From Chloroflexota bacterium (GTDB lineage Bacteria; Chloroflexota; Limnocylindria; Limnocylindrales; CSP1-4), in NCBI GenBank assembly GCA_003169735.1, contig PNAP01000009.1:1-49363 (forward strand): DNA of 49,363 bases, given 5' to 3'. The first letter of the stretch is position 1. Each line of letters begins with the position of its first letter. The position numbers were made by a program, and so were the translations under genes. Below the pieces are notes generated by a model, which did no database searches, was not told the DNA's origin, and saw only the letters and a list, made by a program, of their open reading frames with translations. Positions 42,542 through 49,363 of the stretch are shown here, piece by piece.

Positions 42542-43702
42542 ATGACCGGAACCATCCCCGCCGAGCGCTATGCCGACCGGCTCGCCCGAGCTCAGGCGGT
42601 GGCGGCCGAGCGTAAGGTCGGTGCCATGCTCATCGGCGTCGGGACCGACCTTCACTGGCTGATCGGCTACGACGCGATGCCGCTGGAGCGGCTCACGATG
42701 CTCGTCGTCCCGCCGACCGGCCGCGCGACGCTGGTCGTGCCACGCCTCGAGCGATCGGCCGCGCTCGCGGCGACCGGTGTCGGCGCCGCGATCGTCGACC
42801 TCGTGACGTGGGAGGAGACGGACGACCCGGTCGACCTCGTCGCTCACCAGGATGGCGTCGAGGCGGCCTCCCAGCGCGGCGAGCCGATGCTCATATCGGA
42901 CTGGCTCGGGTCACGCTTCCTGCTCAGGATCCAGCGCCGATTGCCAAGCGCTTCCTACGATGTCGCATCGAGCGTGCTCTCGGACCTGCGGGCGATCAAG
43001 GACGCCGATGAGATCGCCCTGCTCCGAGCCGCCGCCCATGCCGCCGACCGCGTCGTCGCGTCGATCGCCGGCGGGCGGCTCGTCGGCCGAACCGAAGCGG
43101 ACGTCGCCAACGAGGTCCGCGAGCGCCTGCTCACCGAGGGCCACGATGAGGCGACCTTCGGCATCGTTGCCAGCGGTCCGAACAGCGCCTCGCCGCACCA
43201 CGACGCGACCGACCGCGTCATCACCGCCGGCGAGCCGATCGTGCTCGATATCGGCGGGCGCATCGAGGGCTATGGCTCTGACATCACGAGGACGCTGTGG
43301 GTCACGGGTGGCGACGCGAGCCACGGACCGGACGACACGTACCGCGAATTGTTCGCCATCCTCCAGCGCGCCCAGGCGGAAGCGACCGAAGCGGCTACGG
43401 CCGGCACCGCCGCTGAGATCGTCGACGAGGTGGCCCGCGCCATCATCACCGACGGCGGATACGGCCCGCAGTTCATCCATCGGACCGGCCATGGCATCGG
43501 GCTGGATGGGCACGAGGATCCGTACCTCGTGCTCGGCAACCGGGCGCCGCTAGTCGTCGGCAACGCCTTCAGCGTCGAGCCAGGTATCTATCTCGAGGGC
43601 CGGTACGGGGCGCGGATCGAGGACATCGTGGTCTGCGCCGAGTCCGGCCCCGACACGCTCAACCAGGCACCGCACGAGCTGGCGATCGTCGGCGGCGGCT
43701 AG
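42542..43702 (+). CDS. M24 family Xaa-Pro aminopeptidase/dipeptidase
   Basis: A 386-residue metallopeptidase removing or cleaving at N-terminal Xaa-Pro. An N-terminal creatinase-like domain (YADRLARAQAVAAERKVGAML) is followed by a pita-bread domain. The five metal ligands are in VLDIGGRIEGYGSDITRT (two Asp), HRTGHGIGLDGHED (His), SVEPGIYLEG (Glu) and ARIEDIVV (Glu). A GGAG site 8 nt upstream fixes the ATG. It fits the proline-peptide theme of the S9 peptidase and proline dehydrogenase genes, though it is 32 kb away. Confidence 0.92.
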   Translation: MTGTIPAERYADRLARAQAVAAERKVGAMLIGVGTDLHWLIGYDAMPLERLTMLVVPPTGRATLVVPRLERSAALAATGVGAAIVDLVTWEETDDPVDLVAHQDGVEAASQRGEPMLISDWLGSRFLLRIQRRLPSASYDVASSVLSDLRAIKDADEIALLRAAAHAADRVVASIAGGRLVGRTEADVANEVRERLLTEGHDEATFGIVASGPNSASPHHDATDRVITAGEPIVLDIGGRIEGYGSDITRTLWVTGGDASHGPDDTYRELFAILQRAQAEATEAATAGTAAEIVDEVARAIITDGGYGPQFIHRTGHGIGLDGHEDPYLVLGNRAPLVVGNAFSVEPGIYLEGRYGARIEDIVVCAESGPDTLNQAPHELAIVGGG

Positions 43703-43710
43703 CCTGATAA

Positions 43711-43730
43711 GCCGGATGTATCATCCCGGC
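43711..43730. terminator. Hairpin after the M24 peptidase gene
   Basis: GCCGGATG pairs with CATCCCGGC around TAT with one bulged C. Eight bp downstream of the stop. There is no T-run, so intrinsic termination is uncertain. Confidence 0.45.
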
Positions 43731-43836
43731 ACGCCGCCCGACCCCGGGCGTGCCGAACCGTGATCGAACGAACCATGCGGCGAGAGCCCACCGCCGAGGC
43801 TTTTCTCGGCCCCGCTACCATCCCCGGCCGCCACCG

Positions 43837-44496
43837 ATGAGCCGTCGCGTGGCGCGTCGACACGCCGGCCCGGCCCACGGCGCCCCTGCGCGTCCGATGA
43901 GCGGTCGCCCACCGATGCGAACCGCCGAGCCACAGCGGGCCACCCGACCACCCGCGGTCGACATGATCCTGCCCGAGCCGACTGATGCCTTCGACGGATC
44001 CGGCCTCGCGGCGCTGCTACCGCAGCGGACGACCCTCCCGCGTGAGAGCTTCGCCGTTGCGCCACAGCCGCCATCTACGGCGATGGAGGACACGGCGTTC
44101 GTCGCCACCGTGATCGAGGAGCGACCGCCCGAGCCCCGGCAAGTGCCGCCGATCGCGCCCTCGACGCCCCAACCGACGCCGGCAAGTCCGGACGAGAACC
44201 AGGCCGTCTACGAAGCGCGAGCCTGCACCGCGGCCCAGCTGCGGCGCTTCATCAAGTCGCGCCCGTACGTCCCGATGCATGAACTCCGGCGTCGCTTCGA
44301 GCTCAACGGCCAGGCCGACGAGGTGACACCGGTCGACACGTCGATGGGCGTGGTCTATGTCGGGTTGCCATCGCGTGAGTCGCAGTTCATCGCCGATCTC
44401 GTCAACCAGGGCGACGTCGGGCTGGAACTGTGCCGCGACCCTGTCGTGCCCATCGTCATGGGCGTTTTCGCGATGCGGTTGATCTCCCGCCAATAG
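43837..44496 (+). CDS. Hypothetical protein with disordered N-terminus and conserved-looking C-terminus
   Basis: About 219 residues. The first 130 are rich in Arg, Pro and Ala and likely disordered. The last 90 (YEARACTAAQLRRFIKSRPY, HELRRRFELNGQADEVTPVD, GVVYVGLPSRESQFIADLV) look globular. The LRRFIKSRPYVPMHELRRRFEL part could be a helix-turn-helix-like pair. The start is uncertain (ATG 43837 chosen; ATG 43915 possible). TACCAT at 43816-43821 might be a -10 box. Family not recognised. Confidence 0.55.
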   Translation: MSRRVARRHAGPAHGAPARPMSGRPPMRTAEPQRATRPPAVDMILPEPTDAFDGSGLAALLPQRTTLPRESFAVAPQPPSTAMEDTAFVATVIEERPPEPRQVPPIAPSTPQPTPASPDENQAVYEARACTAAQLRRFIKSRPYVPMHELRRRFELNGQADEVTPVDTSMGVVYVGLPSRESQFIADLVNQGDVGLELCRDPVVPIVMGVFAMRLISRQ

Positions 44497-44503
44497 AAGG
44501 CGT

Positions 44504-44509
44504 TACGCT
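44504..44509 (+). promoter_or_regulatory. -10 box for a leaderless mRNA
   Basis: TACGCT ends 6 nt before GTG 44516, with no Shine-Dalgarno motif between. Confidence 0.5.
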
Positions 44510-44515
44510 CGCTGG

Positions 44516-46171
44516 GTGAGCGAGGGCGAGGCGATCACCGGGCACATCGTGGTCTGCGGGCTGGACGGGCTCGCGCTGCGCACGATCGAAGAGCTCCACC
44601 GCATGGACGAGCGCGTGGTCGTCATCAAGCGCGAGCCGCTCGCGCGCTACCGCGAACCGGCGGAACGGCTTGGCGCGCGCATGATCGAGGGCGATCCGCA
44701 GGATCCGGCTCTGCTCGGCCGCGCCGGCATCCCCGGCGCCCGCGCGATGATCCTGACCGATCTCGATGACGTGGGCAACGTCCATGCGGCGCTCGCCGCG
44801 CACGCGCTCGACCCCGACATCCGGCTGGTGGTGCGCGTCTTCGACGAGGAGTTCGGCACGCGCATCGAGGAGCTGGTCCCGGGCTCCGTCTCTCTCTCGG
44901 CGTCGGCGCTGGCGGTGGCAGGTTTCGTGGCCGCGGTGGTCGATGATGACGAGGCGGCGGAGATGGACGTGCTCGGCCATCGGTTGGTGGCCCGCCATGC
45001 CGCGGCCGGTGATCCGGGCGTGCTGGTGCAGTTCGGCGACGACCGGCCGACGCCGGTCGTCCTCTTCCCGCCACCCGGCGTCGGCCTTCTGAGCCTCGTC
45101 GATACCGGGCCGACGCCGGCGTTCGAGGAGCCCCGGCGGCGACGTTCGAACCTCCGGCTGCGCCGGCCACGGCTGCCGGCCTTCGATGCTCGCGTGCGCT
45201 GGCTGGCGGCCGCCCTGTTCGCCATGGTCATCGTCAGTACGGCGGTCTTCCAGTGGGCGGCCGGCGTCAACGTCGTCGACGGCGTCTACAACACCATCAG
45301 TGCCTTCTTCGGTGGCGTCGACCAGTCGGTCACGCCGACACCGGCGCTGCGGATCTTCGCCATCGTCCTCATCCTCGTCGGTGCCGCAGGGCTGGCCACG
45401 CTCTACGCGCTCATCGCCGACGCCATCCTGACGTCCCGTCTCGCGACCATCCTCGGTACCAAGATGCCCGATGCTCGGGGCCACGTGATCATCGTCGGGC
45501 TCGGGACCATCGGGTTCCGCATCGCCGACGAGTTGCATCGGCGCGGTATCACCGTCCTCGCCGCCGACCCCGATGCCGACAGCCGCTTCGCCGCGGCCGC
45601 CCGCAAGCTGGGCATCGCCGTCCTGCCGCGCGACGGTCGCGACCCGGCCGCCCTCGAGGCACTCCATATCGGCACTGCCGCGTGCCTCGTCGCCGCCACG
45701 GACGACGACGCCGCGAATCTCGCCACCGCGCTCCATTCGCGCACGCTGCGGCCCGACCTGCGCATCGTCGTGCGGCTGTTCGACCCGGAGTTGGCCGAGC
45801 ACCTCGGGCGGACGCTCGGCGACTACCGTTCCCGGAGTGTCTCGGCACTCGCCGCTCCGGCGTTCGCGGCGGCCGCCATCGGGCGAGAGGTCATCGCCAC
45901 GGTACCGGTCGGATTGCGGCGCGTGGTCATCGTGGCGCGGCTGCCGGTCGACGCGGGATCGGTCGCTGATGGCTCCACGGTCGGGGCGGAGCAAGCGCAG
46001 GCGGCGCTCGGTGAACTCGGTGGCGGCCGCATCGTGGCCATCGCTGCGGCGAGCGGCGACCAGTGGACACCGGCCGATGACGTTCGGATCTCGGCCAGTC
46101 AGGACCTCATCGTCGTGGCCACGCGGCGCGGTCTGGGCACGCTCGTCACCCGGACCGGGCATCGCTCGTGA
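44516..46171 (+). CDS. RCK-2TM-RCK channel-like protein with noncanonical pore
   Basis: A 551-residue protein. A first RCK/TrkA-N domain (IVVCGLDGLALRTIEELHR, degenerate GxGxxG) spans about residues 8-130. Two TM segments lie at about 226-246 (LAAALFAMVIVSTAVFQWAA) and 276-303 (LRIFAIVLILVGAAGLATLY). A second RCK domain begins HVIIVGLGTIGFRIADELHR with an intact nucleotide motif, followed by a TrkA-C-like tail. The pore loop reads VYNTISAFFGGVDQS, without the potassium filter TxGYG. RCK domains bind NAD(H), nucleotides or calcium and gate ion flow. Ion selectivity is unknown. The last 26 bp overlap cysS. Confidence 0.85.
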   Translation: MSEGEAITGHIVVCGLDGLALRTIEELHRMDERVVVIKREPLARYREPAERLGARMIEGDPQDPALLGRAGIPGARAMILTDLDDVGNVHAALAAHALDPDIRLVVRVFDEEFGTRIEELVPGSVSLSASALAVAGFVAAVVDDDEAAEMDVLGHRLVARHAAAGDPGVLVQFGDDRPTPVVLFPPPGVGLLSLVDTGPTPAFEEPRRRRSNLRLRRPRLPAFDARVRWLAAALFAMVIVSTAVFQWAAGVNVVDGVYNTISAFFGGVDQSVTPTPALRIFAIVLILVGAAGLATLYALIADAILTSRLATILGTKMPDARGHVIIVGLGTIGFRIADELHRRGITVLAADPDADSRFAAAARKLGIAVLPRDGRDPAALEALHIGTAACLVAATDDDAANLATALHSRTLRPDLRIVVRLFDPELAEHLGRTLGDYRSRSVSALAAPAFAAAAIGREVIATVPVGLRRVVIVARLPVDAGSVADGSTVGAEQAQAALGELGGGRIVAIAAASGDQWTPADDVRISASQDLIVVATRRGLGTLVTRTGHRS

Positions 46172-47738
46172 CGCTGCGCCACGCCGGCTCGCCGCCGGCA
46201 CGGTCGATGGGCTCGATGCCGAGGGCCAGCAGTCGAGCGCGGAGGGCGTCGGCGGACGCGTAGTCGCCGGCGGCGCGGGCGGCCACGCGTCCGCTGAGAA
46301 GCGTTTCGGCGCCGGCCGGCAGGTCGGCCCGGTCAGTCGCCGCCGCGTTCTCCCAGGCGCGATGCAGGTCGAGGCCGAGGATCATGTCCGCGTCGAGCAC
46401 AAGCCAACGTTTCTCGTCATCGGGCACGTCGGAGCGCAGGACATCGCGCACTGTGGCCAGGGCGACGGGCAGATCCAGGTCGTCGTCGACCGCCGCGACG
46501 AATCGGTCGTGGAGCGCCCGGCCCGCGGCCGACAGCGGCGCCACCGCATCATCGGCTCGATCGGCGCGCGGGAATGGCGCCGCGTCGGCCGACCCGTGAC
46601 CCGCAGCGTGCAGCACCTCACCGTCCGGTCGATCGCCGGCCGGGCGAGCCACGAGCGCCGTCGGCGCCGCCCACGGTCCGCCGGATGGCGCCGGTCCCAG
46701 CGCGTGCAACCGCCCGCGAAGCGAATCGAGCGCCGCCGCCGCGCCCTTGATCGATGCGTCCGAATAGTCGAGCTTGTGCCGGTAGCGCGAGGTCAGCATC
46801 AGGTAACGGAACGCGAGCGGGTCGATGCCGTGTGCAGCCAACTCGGTGACGCGCGTCACATTGCCAGCCGACTTGGCCATCTTCTGGCCGCTCGTCAGCA
46901 GGTGCGCGCCGTGGAGCCAATGGCGCGCCGGGATCTTGCCCGTGACGCCGGCCGACTGGGCGATCTCGTCCTCGTGGTGCGGGAAGATGTTGTCCACGCC
47001 GCCCGTGTGTAGCTCGAATTCGTCGCCCAGGTACGCCATCGACATGGCCGAGCACTCGAGGTGCCAGCCCGGGAAGCCGTCACCCCATCGAGCGGTCGGC
47101 CAGCTGACCAGGCGCCCCGGCTCGGCCCGTTTCCAGAGCGCGAAGTCGGCCGGATCGCGCTTGGCATCCTCGACCTCGACCCGGTGGCCGGCGCGGAGTT
47201 CATCGAGCGAGTTGCGCGACAGCTGGCCGTAGCCGGGGAAGCGACCGACCTCGAAGTAGATGGTGCCGTCGGCGGCCTCGTATGCCAGTCCCTTGTCGAC
47301 GAGCCGTTCGGCGAGATCGACCATCTGGCCGATGTGCTCCGTCGCGCGAGGGAAGCGGTGGGCGGGCAGGATGTTGACGGCCGATTCGTCGGCGTGGAGG
47401 GCGGCTTCGTAGTGGTCGGCGATCTGGGCCGGCGTCTTGCCGTCGAGTTCGGCCTGGACGAGGATCCGATCGCCGCCCGCGTCGCGCTGGTCGTCGCGCA
47501 TGTGGCCGACGTCGGTGATGTTCTTGATATGGAAGACGTCGAAGCCGTGGTAGAGGAGGGCACGGCGCACGAGGTCGGCCATCAGGAACGAGCGCAGGTT
47601 GCCGATGTGGGCGTAGCGATAGACGGTCGGGCCGCAGGTGTAGATCCGGATCCGCTTCGGCTGGCCGCCCTCGCCCGGCGGGATCGCGGCGATCTCCTCG
47701 ACGCGGCGAGAGAGGGTGTTCCGGAGGCGAAGGGCCAC
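46146..47738 (-). CDS. cysS: Cysteinyl-tRNA synthetase
   Basis: About 530 residues, charging tRNA-Cys. RIYTCGPTVYRYAHIGN holds the zinc Cys and the HIGH motif (HIGN). GWHLECSAM and HTGGVDNIFPHHEDEIAQS supply further zinc ligands. The KMSKS motif is KMAKSAGN. A Gly/Pro/Ala-rich insertion of about 60 residues (LGPAPSGGPWAAP onward) precedes the C-terminal helical domain. GTG 47738 is preferred, with AGGA about 11 nt upstream; ATG 47807 is in frame but adds a Pro/Arg-rich stretch. Confidence 0.93.
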   Translation of the reverse strand: MALRLRNTLSRRVEEIAAIPPGEGGQPKRIRIYTCGPTVYRYAHIGNLRSFLMADLVRRALLYHGFDVFHIKNITDVGHMRDDQRDAGGDRILVQAELDGKTPAQIADHYEAALHADESAVNILPAHRFPRATEHIGQMVDLAERLVDKGLAYEAADGTIYFEVGRFPGYGQLSRNSLDELRAGHRVEVEDAKRDPADFALWKRAEPGRLVSWPTARWGDGFPGWHLECSAMSMAYLGDEFELHTGGVDNIFPHHEDEIAQSAGVTGKIPARHWLHGAHLLTSGQKMAKSAGNVTRVTELAAHGIDPLAFRYLMLTSRYRHKLDYSDASIKGAAAALDSLRGRLHALGPAPSGGPWAAPTALVARPAGDRPDGEVLHAAGHGSADAAPFPRADRADDAVAPLSAAGRALHDRFVAAVDDDLDLPVALATVRDVLRSDVPDDEKRWLVLDADMILGLDLHRAWENAAATDRADLPAGAETLLSGRVAARAAGDYASADALRARLLALGIEPIDRAGGEPAWRSVTSDARSG

Positions 47739-47801
47739 GGTCTGGTGTCCTGGGATCGACGGGCGGTCGGGGTCGACCGGGCGGGCAGGGTCGCGAAACC
47801 G

Positions 47802-47807
47802 TAGCAT
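47802..47807 (+). promoter_or_regulatory. -10 box for a leaderless mRNA
   Basis: TAGCAT ends 7 nt before GTG 47815. Confidence 0.45.
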
Positions 47808-47814
47808 CTCCGCC

Positions 47815-48294
47815 GTGAACCATCGCCGCCTGCCGCCAAAGGGCGAGTTCCGCTACCGCCATCCCATCGAGGTGCGATACGCCGACACGGACGCCCTCGG
47901 GCACGTCAACAACGCCGTCTATCTCTCGTATTTCGAGGCGGCCCGGGCCGGCTACTACGTGGCGCTGATGGGCACGCCGTTCGGCACGGGCGAGGACGCC
48001 GAGCGCCACACGTTCCTCATCGCCGAGGCGCACATCAACTACCGCGCGCCGGCCTACTTCGGCGAGCCCCTGGTGGCGGAGTGCCGCGTGGCGTGGCTCG
48101 GCCACTCATCGTTCGGAGTCGAATACCGCGTCGTCTCCGAGGGATCGCCGATCGCGCCGGCCAGGCTGATCGCCGACGGCGAGACCACCCAGGTGATGTA
48201 CGACATCAAGGCCGATCGCGTGACCCGCGTCCCGCCCGACCTGGCCGACCGGATCGCTGAATACGAGGGCGGGCCTATCGCACCTCGGTCTTAG
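47815..48294 (+). CDS. Acyl-CoA thioesterase, 4HBT hotdog family
   Basis: A 159-residue hotdog-fold protein. EVRYADTDALGHVNNAVYLSYFEAARAG contains the family motif with catalytic Asp (TDALGHVNN). AEAHINYRAPAYFGEPLVAE and HSSFGVEYRV complete the fold. It should hydrolyse an acyl- or aroyl-CoA thioester; the substrate is undetermined. GTG 47815 is set by the abutting -10 box. Confidence 0.9.
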   Translation: MNHRRLPPKGEFRYRHPIEVRYADTDALGHVNNAVYLSYFEAARAGYYVALMGTPFGTGEDAERHTFLIAEAHINYRAPAYFGEPLVAECRVAWLGHSSFGVEYRVVSEGSPIAPARLIADGETTQVMYDIKADRVTRVPPDLADRIAEYEGGPIAPRS

Positions 48295-48322
48295 CGTCGC
48301 TAGCCTCGAGCCCCGCGCGGCT

Positions 48323-49363
48323 CTACGCGATGACTCTTTGAGTGTAGATCGGGCTGGTGTTGCTGACGAAGTGGGCGTCGCCCTTGTAGGTGGCCGTGAC
48401 CTTGTAGGTGCCCTTGGGCTCGCTGATGGTGAACGTGGCCGTGCCATTGGGCCGAACGATCGCGCTACCGACCTTGACGCCGTTGATCTTGAAGATGACC
48501 GTGCCGGTCGGTGTGCCGGCGCCGGGTAGCACGACCGCCACGGTTGCGGTGAAGTGGATCGGCGTCTTCTTGTGGGCGGGGTTGGCGTTGGAGGTCAGGC
48601 TGGTCGCGGTTGCTGCCTTCGTGACGATCTGGTGCAGGACAGCGCTGGTGCTGCCGTTGTAGCTCGCGTCACCCGAGTAGACGGCGATGATGGCGTGGCC
48701 GGGGCTGGCCTTGACCGCCAGGCTGGTCGTGACCAGTTGCGCCTCGCCGCCCGAGACGGTCGCCGGGCTGCCGAGGTTGACTCCGTCGACCTTGAACTGG
48801 ACCGTGCCGCTGGTGACGCCGACCTGCTCGATCCGCCCGATCGACTCGCTGCCGTAGTTGGTGAACCACAGCGCGCCGTCCGCCCCGGCCGCGATCCCGA
48901 ACGGGCTGCTGATGCTCGGGTCGGTGTGGTTGGTGACCGTGCCGGCGGTACTGATCCGGCCGATCGAGTTGTTGCTGTTACTGGTGAACCACAGCGCGCC
49001 GTCCGGCCCGGAAGTGATACCTGCCGGGCCGCTGATGCTCGGGTCGGGGTAGTTGGTGACCGCGTGGGTGGTGGCGTCGATCCGCCCGATCGAGTTGTTG
49101 CCGTAGTTGGTGAACCACAGCGCGCCGTCCGGGCCGGAAGTGATCCCGACCGGATTACTGATGCCGGTGCCGGTGTAGTTGGTGACCGCGTGGGTGGTGG
49201 CATCGATCCGCCCGATCGAGTTGTTGCCGTTGGTGAACCACAGCGCGCCGTCCGACCCGGCGGCGATCCCATCCGGGGCGATGATGGTAGTGCTCGGGTC
49301 GGTGTAGTCGGTGACCGCGTAGGTGGTGGCGTCGATCCGCCCGATCGAGTTGTTGCCGGAGTT
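48323..49363 (-). CDS. Vgb-like beta-propeller surface protein with Ig-like repeats (5' end off window)
   Basis: The last 346 codons of a protein that begins beyond the window. Four complete propeller-blade repeats of 41-42 residues contain DGALWFTN and NNSIGRI, as in virginiamycin B lyase-like (Vgb) propellers. After residue 170 of this fragment come two bacterial Ig-like domains: GTVQFKVDGVNLGSPATV to AVYSGDASYNGSTS, and GTVIFKINGVKVGSAIV to TYKGDAHFVSNTS. The last is 20 residues from the stop. Probably exported; the signal peptide is not visible. True lyase activity is unlikely, since many Vgb-like repeat proteins are structural (inference). Confidence 0.85.
   Translation of the reverse strand, partial: NSGNNSIGRIDATTYAVTDYTDPSTTIIAPDGIAAGSDGALWFTNGNNSIGRIDATTHAVTNYTGTGISNPVGITSGPDGALWFTNYGNNSIGRIDATTHAVTNYPDPSISGPAGITSGPDGALWFTSNSNNSIGRISTAGTVTNHTDPSISSPFGIAAGADGALWFTNYGSESIGRIEQVGVTSGTVQFKVDGVNLGSPATVSGGEAQLVTTSLAVKASPGHAIIAVYSGDASYNGSTSAVLHQIVTKAATATSLTSNANPAHKKTPIHFTATVAVVLPGAGTPTGTVIFKINGVKVGSAIVRPNGTATFTISEPKGTYKVTATYKGDAHFVSNTSPIYTQRVIA
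48830..49363 (-). repeat. Tandem coding repeats, 123-126 bp
   Basis: The string GTGAACCACAGCGCGCC (plus strand) recurs at 48861, 48984, 49110 and 49233, giving periods of 123, 126 and 123 bp. Near-identical DNA, not only protein, suggests recent duplication or gene conversion. The array continues past the window. Confidence 0.85.

Noticed and set aside
48295-48322. Fourth copy of the GCGGCTA hairpin repeat between the thioesterase and Vgb-like genes
   Set aside because: A CGCG...CGCG hairpin with a related loop is present, but the shared 25-bp block is missing, so it was not counted.
48830-49363. Regular repeats as a CRISPR array
   Set aside because: The 123-126 bp period lies in one open frame and encodes propeller blades; there are no short repeats with unique spacers.

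Overview
The window is GC-rich and densely coded, with short or overlapping gene junctions on both strands. It holds no rRNA, no tRNA that I can recognise, no CRISPR array and no phage genes. Best fit: an environmental Chloroflexota bacterium (Limnocylindria / Ellin6529-like), with an actinobacterium as the alternative. This rests on an F420-type luciferase-like oxidoreductase, a tyrosine-degradation gene set with a DinB-fold protein, a KorAB ferredoxin oxidoreductase, lipobox lipoproteins, and many genes whose -10 box abuts the start codon (leaderless mRNAs). The taxonomic call is inference.

Layout. 1-2408 (minus): copper-type module (CopC-CopD fusion cut by the window edge, an exported anchored protein, a four-TM protein). 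2449-5247 (plus): BtuF-like binding protein, zinc-ribbon methyltransferase, LLM oxidoreductase. 5570-10788 (plus): proline block of proC, an MFS transporter, proline dehydrogenase with an extra thioredoxin-like N-terminus, and an S9 prolyl-type peptidase, the last three tightly overlapped. 10795-17259: tyrosine/homogentisate degradation (hppD, hmgA, fumarylacetoacetase-like, DinB-fold) interleaved with a META lipoprotein, a UBP zinc-finger protein, a COG4315-type lipoprotein and a cupin-adenylate cyclase fusion. 17398-20707: sedolisin protease and GAF histidine kinase.

21172-28734 is an arginine biosynthesis locus: argG-argH-argR (minus), argF (plus) and argC-argJ-argB (minus). Two GCAT-N4-ATGC palindromes lie between the divergent argG and argF and look like ArgR operators. 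28791-33523 holds an ACT/DUF5612-like protein, a response regulator, thrC behind a structured leader that ends in a terminator-like hairpin, a class III aminotransferase and a lipoprotein. 34771-36143 is an IS5-family element with perfect 20-bp terminal inverted repeats, a TCA target duplication, a frameshifted transposase and, unusually, a passenger lipoprotein gene.

37411-41433 is a KorA-KorB unit bracketed by two CBS-domain proteins. 41443-46171 holds small membrane and receiver-like proteins, an M24 peptidase, a hypothetical protein and an RCK-2TM-RCK channel-like protein without a canonical filter. 46146-49363 holds cysS, a 4HBT thioesterase and a partial repeat-rich Vgb-like propeller protein.

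Two window-wide signals stand out: a family of intergenic stem-loops with an invariant GCGGCTA loop and compensatory stem changes (16000, 29527, 37909), and the recurrent leaderless promoter pattern.
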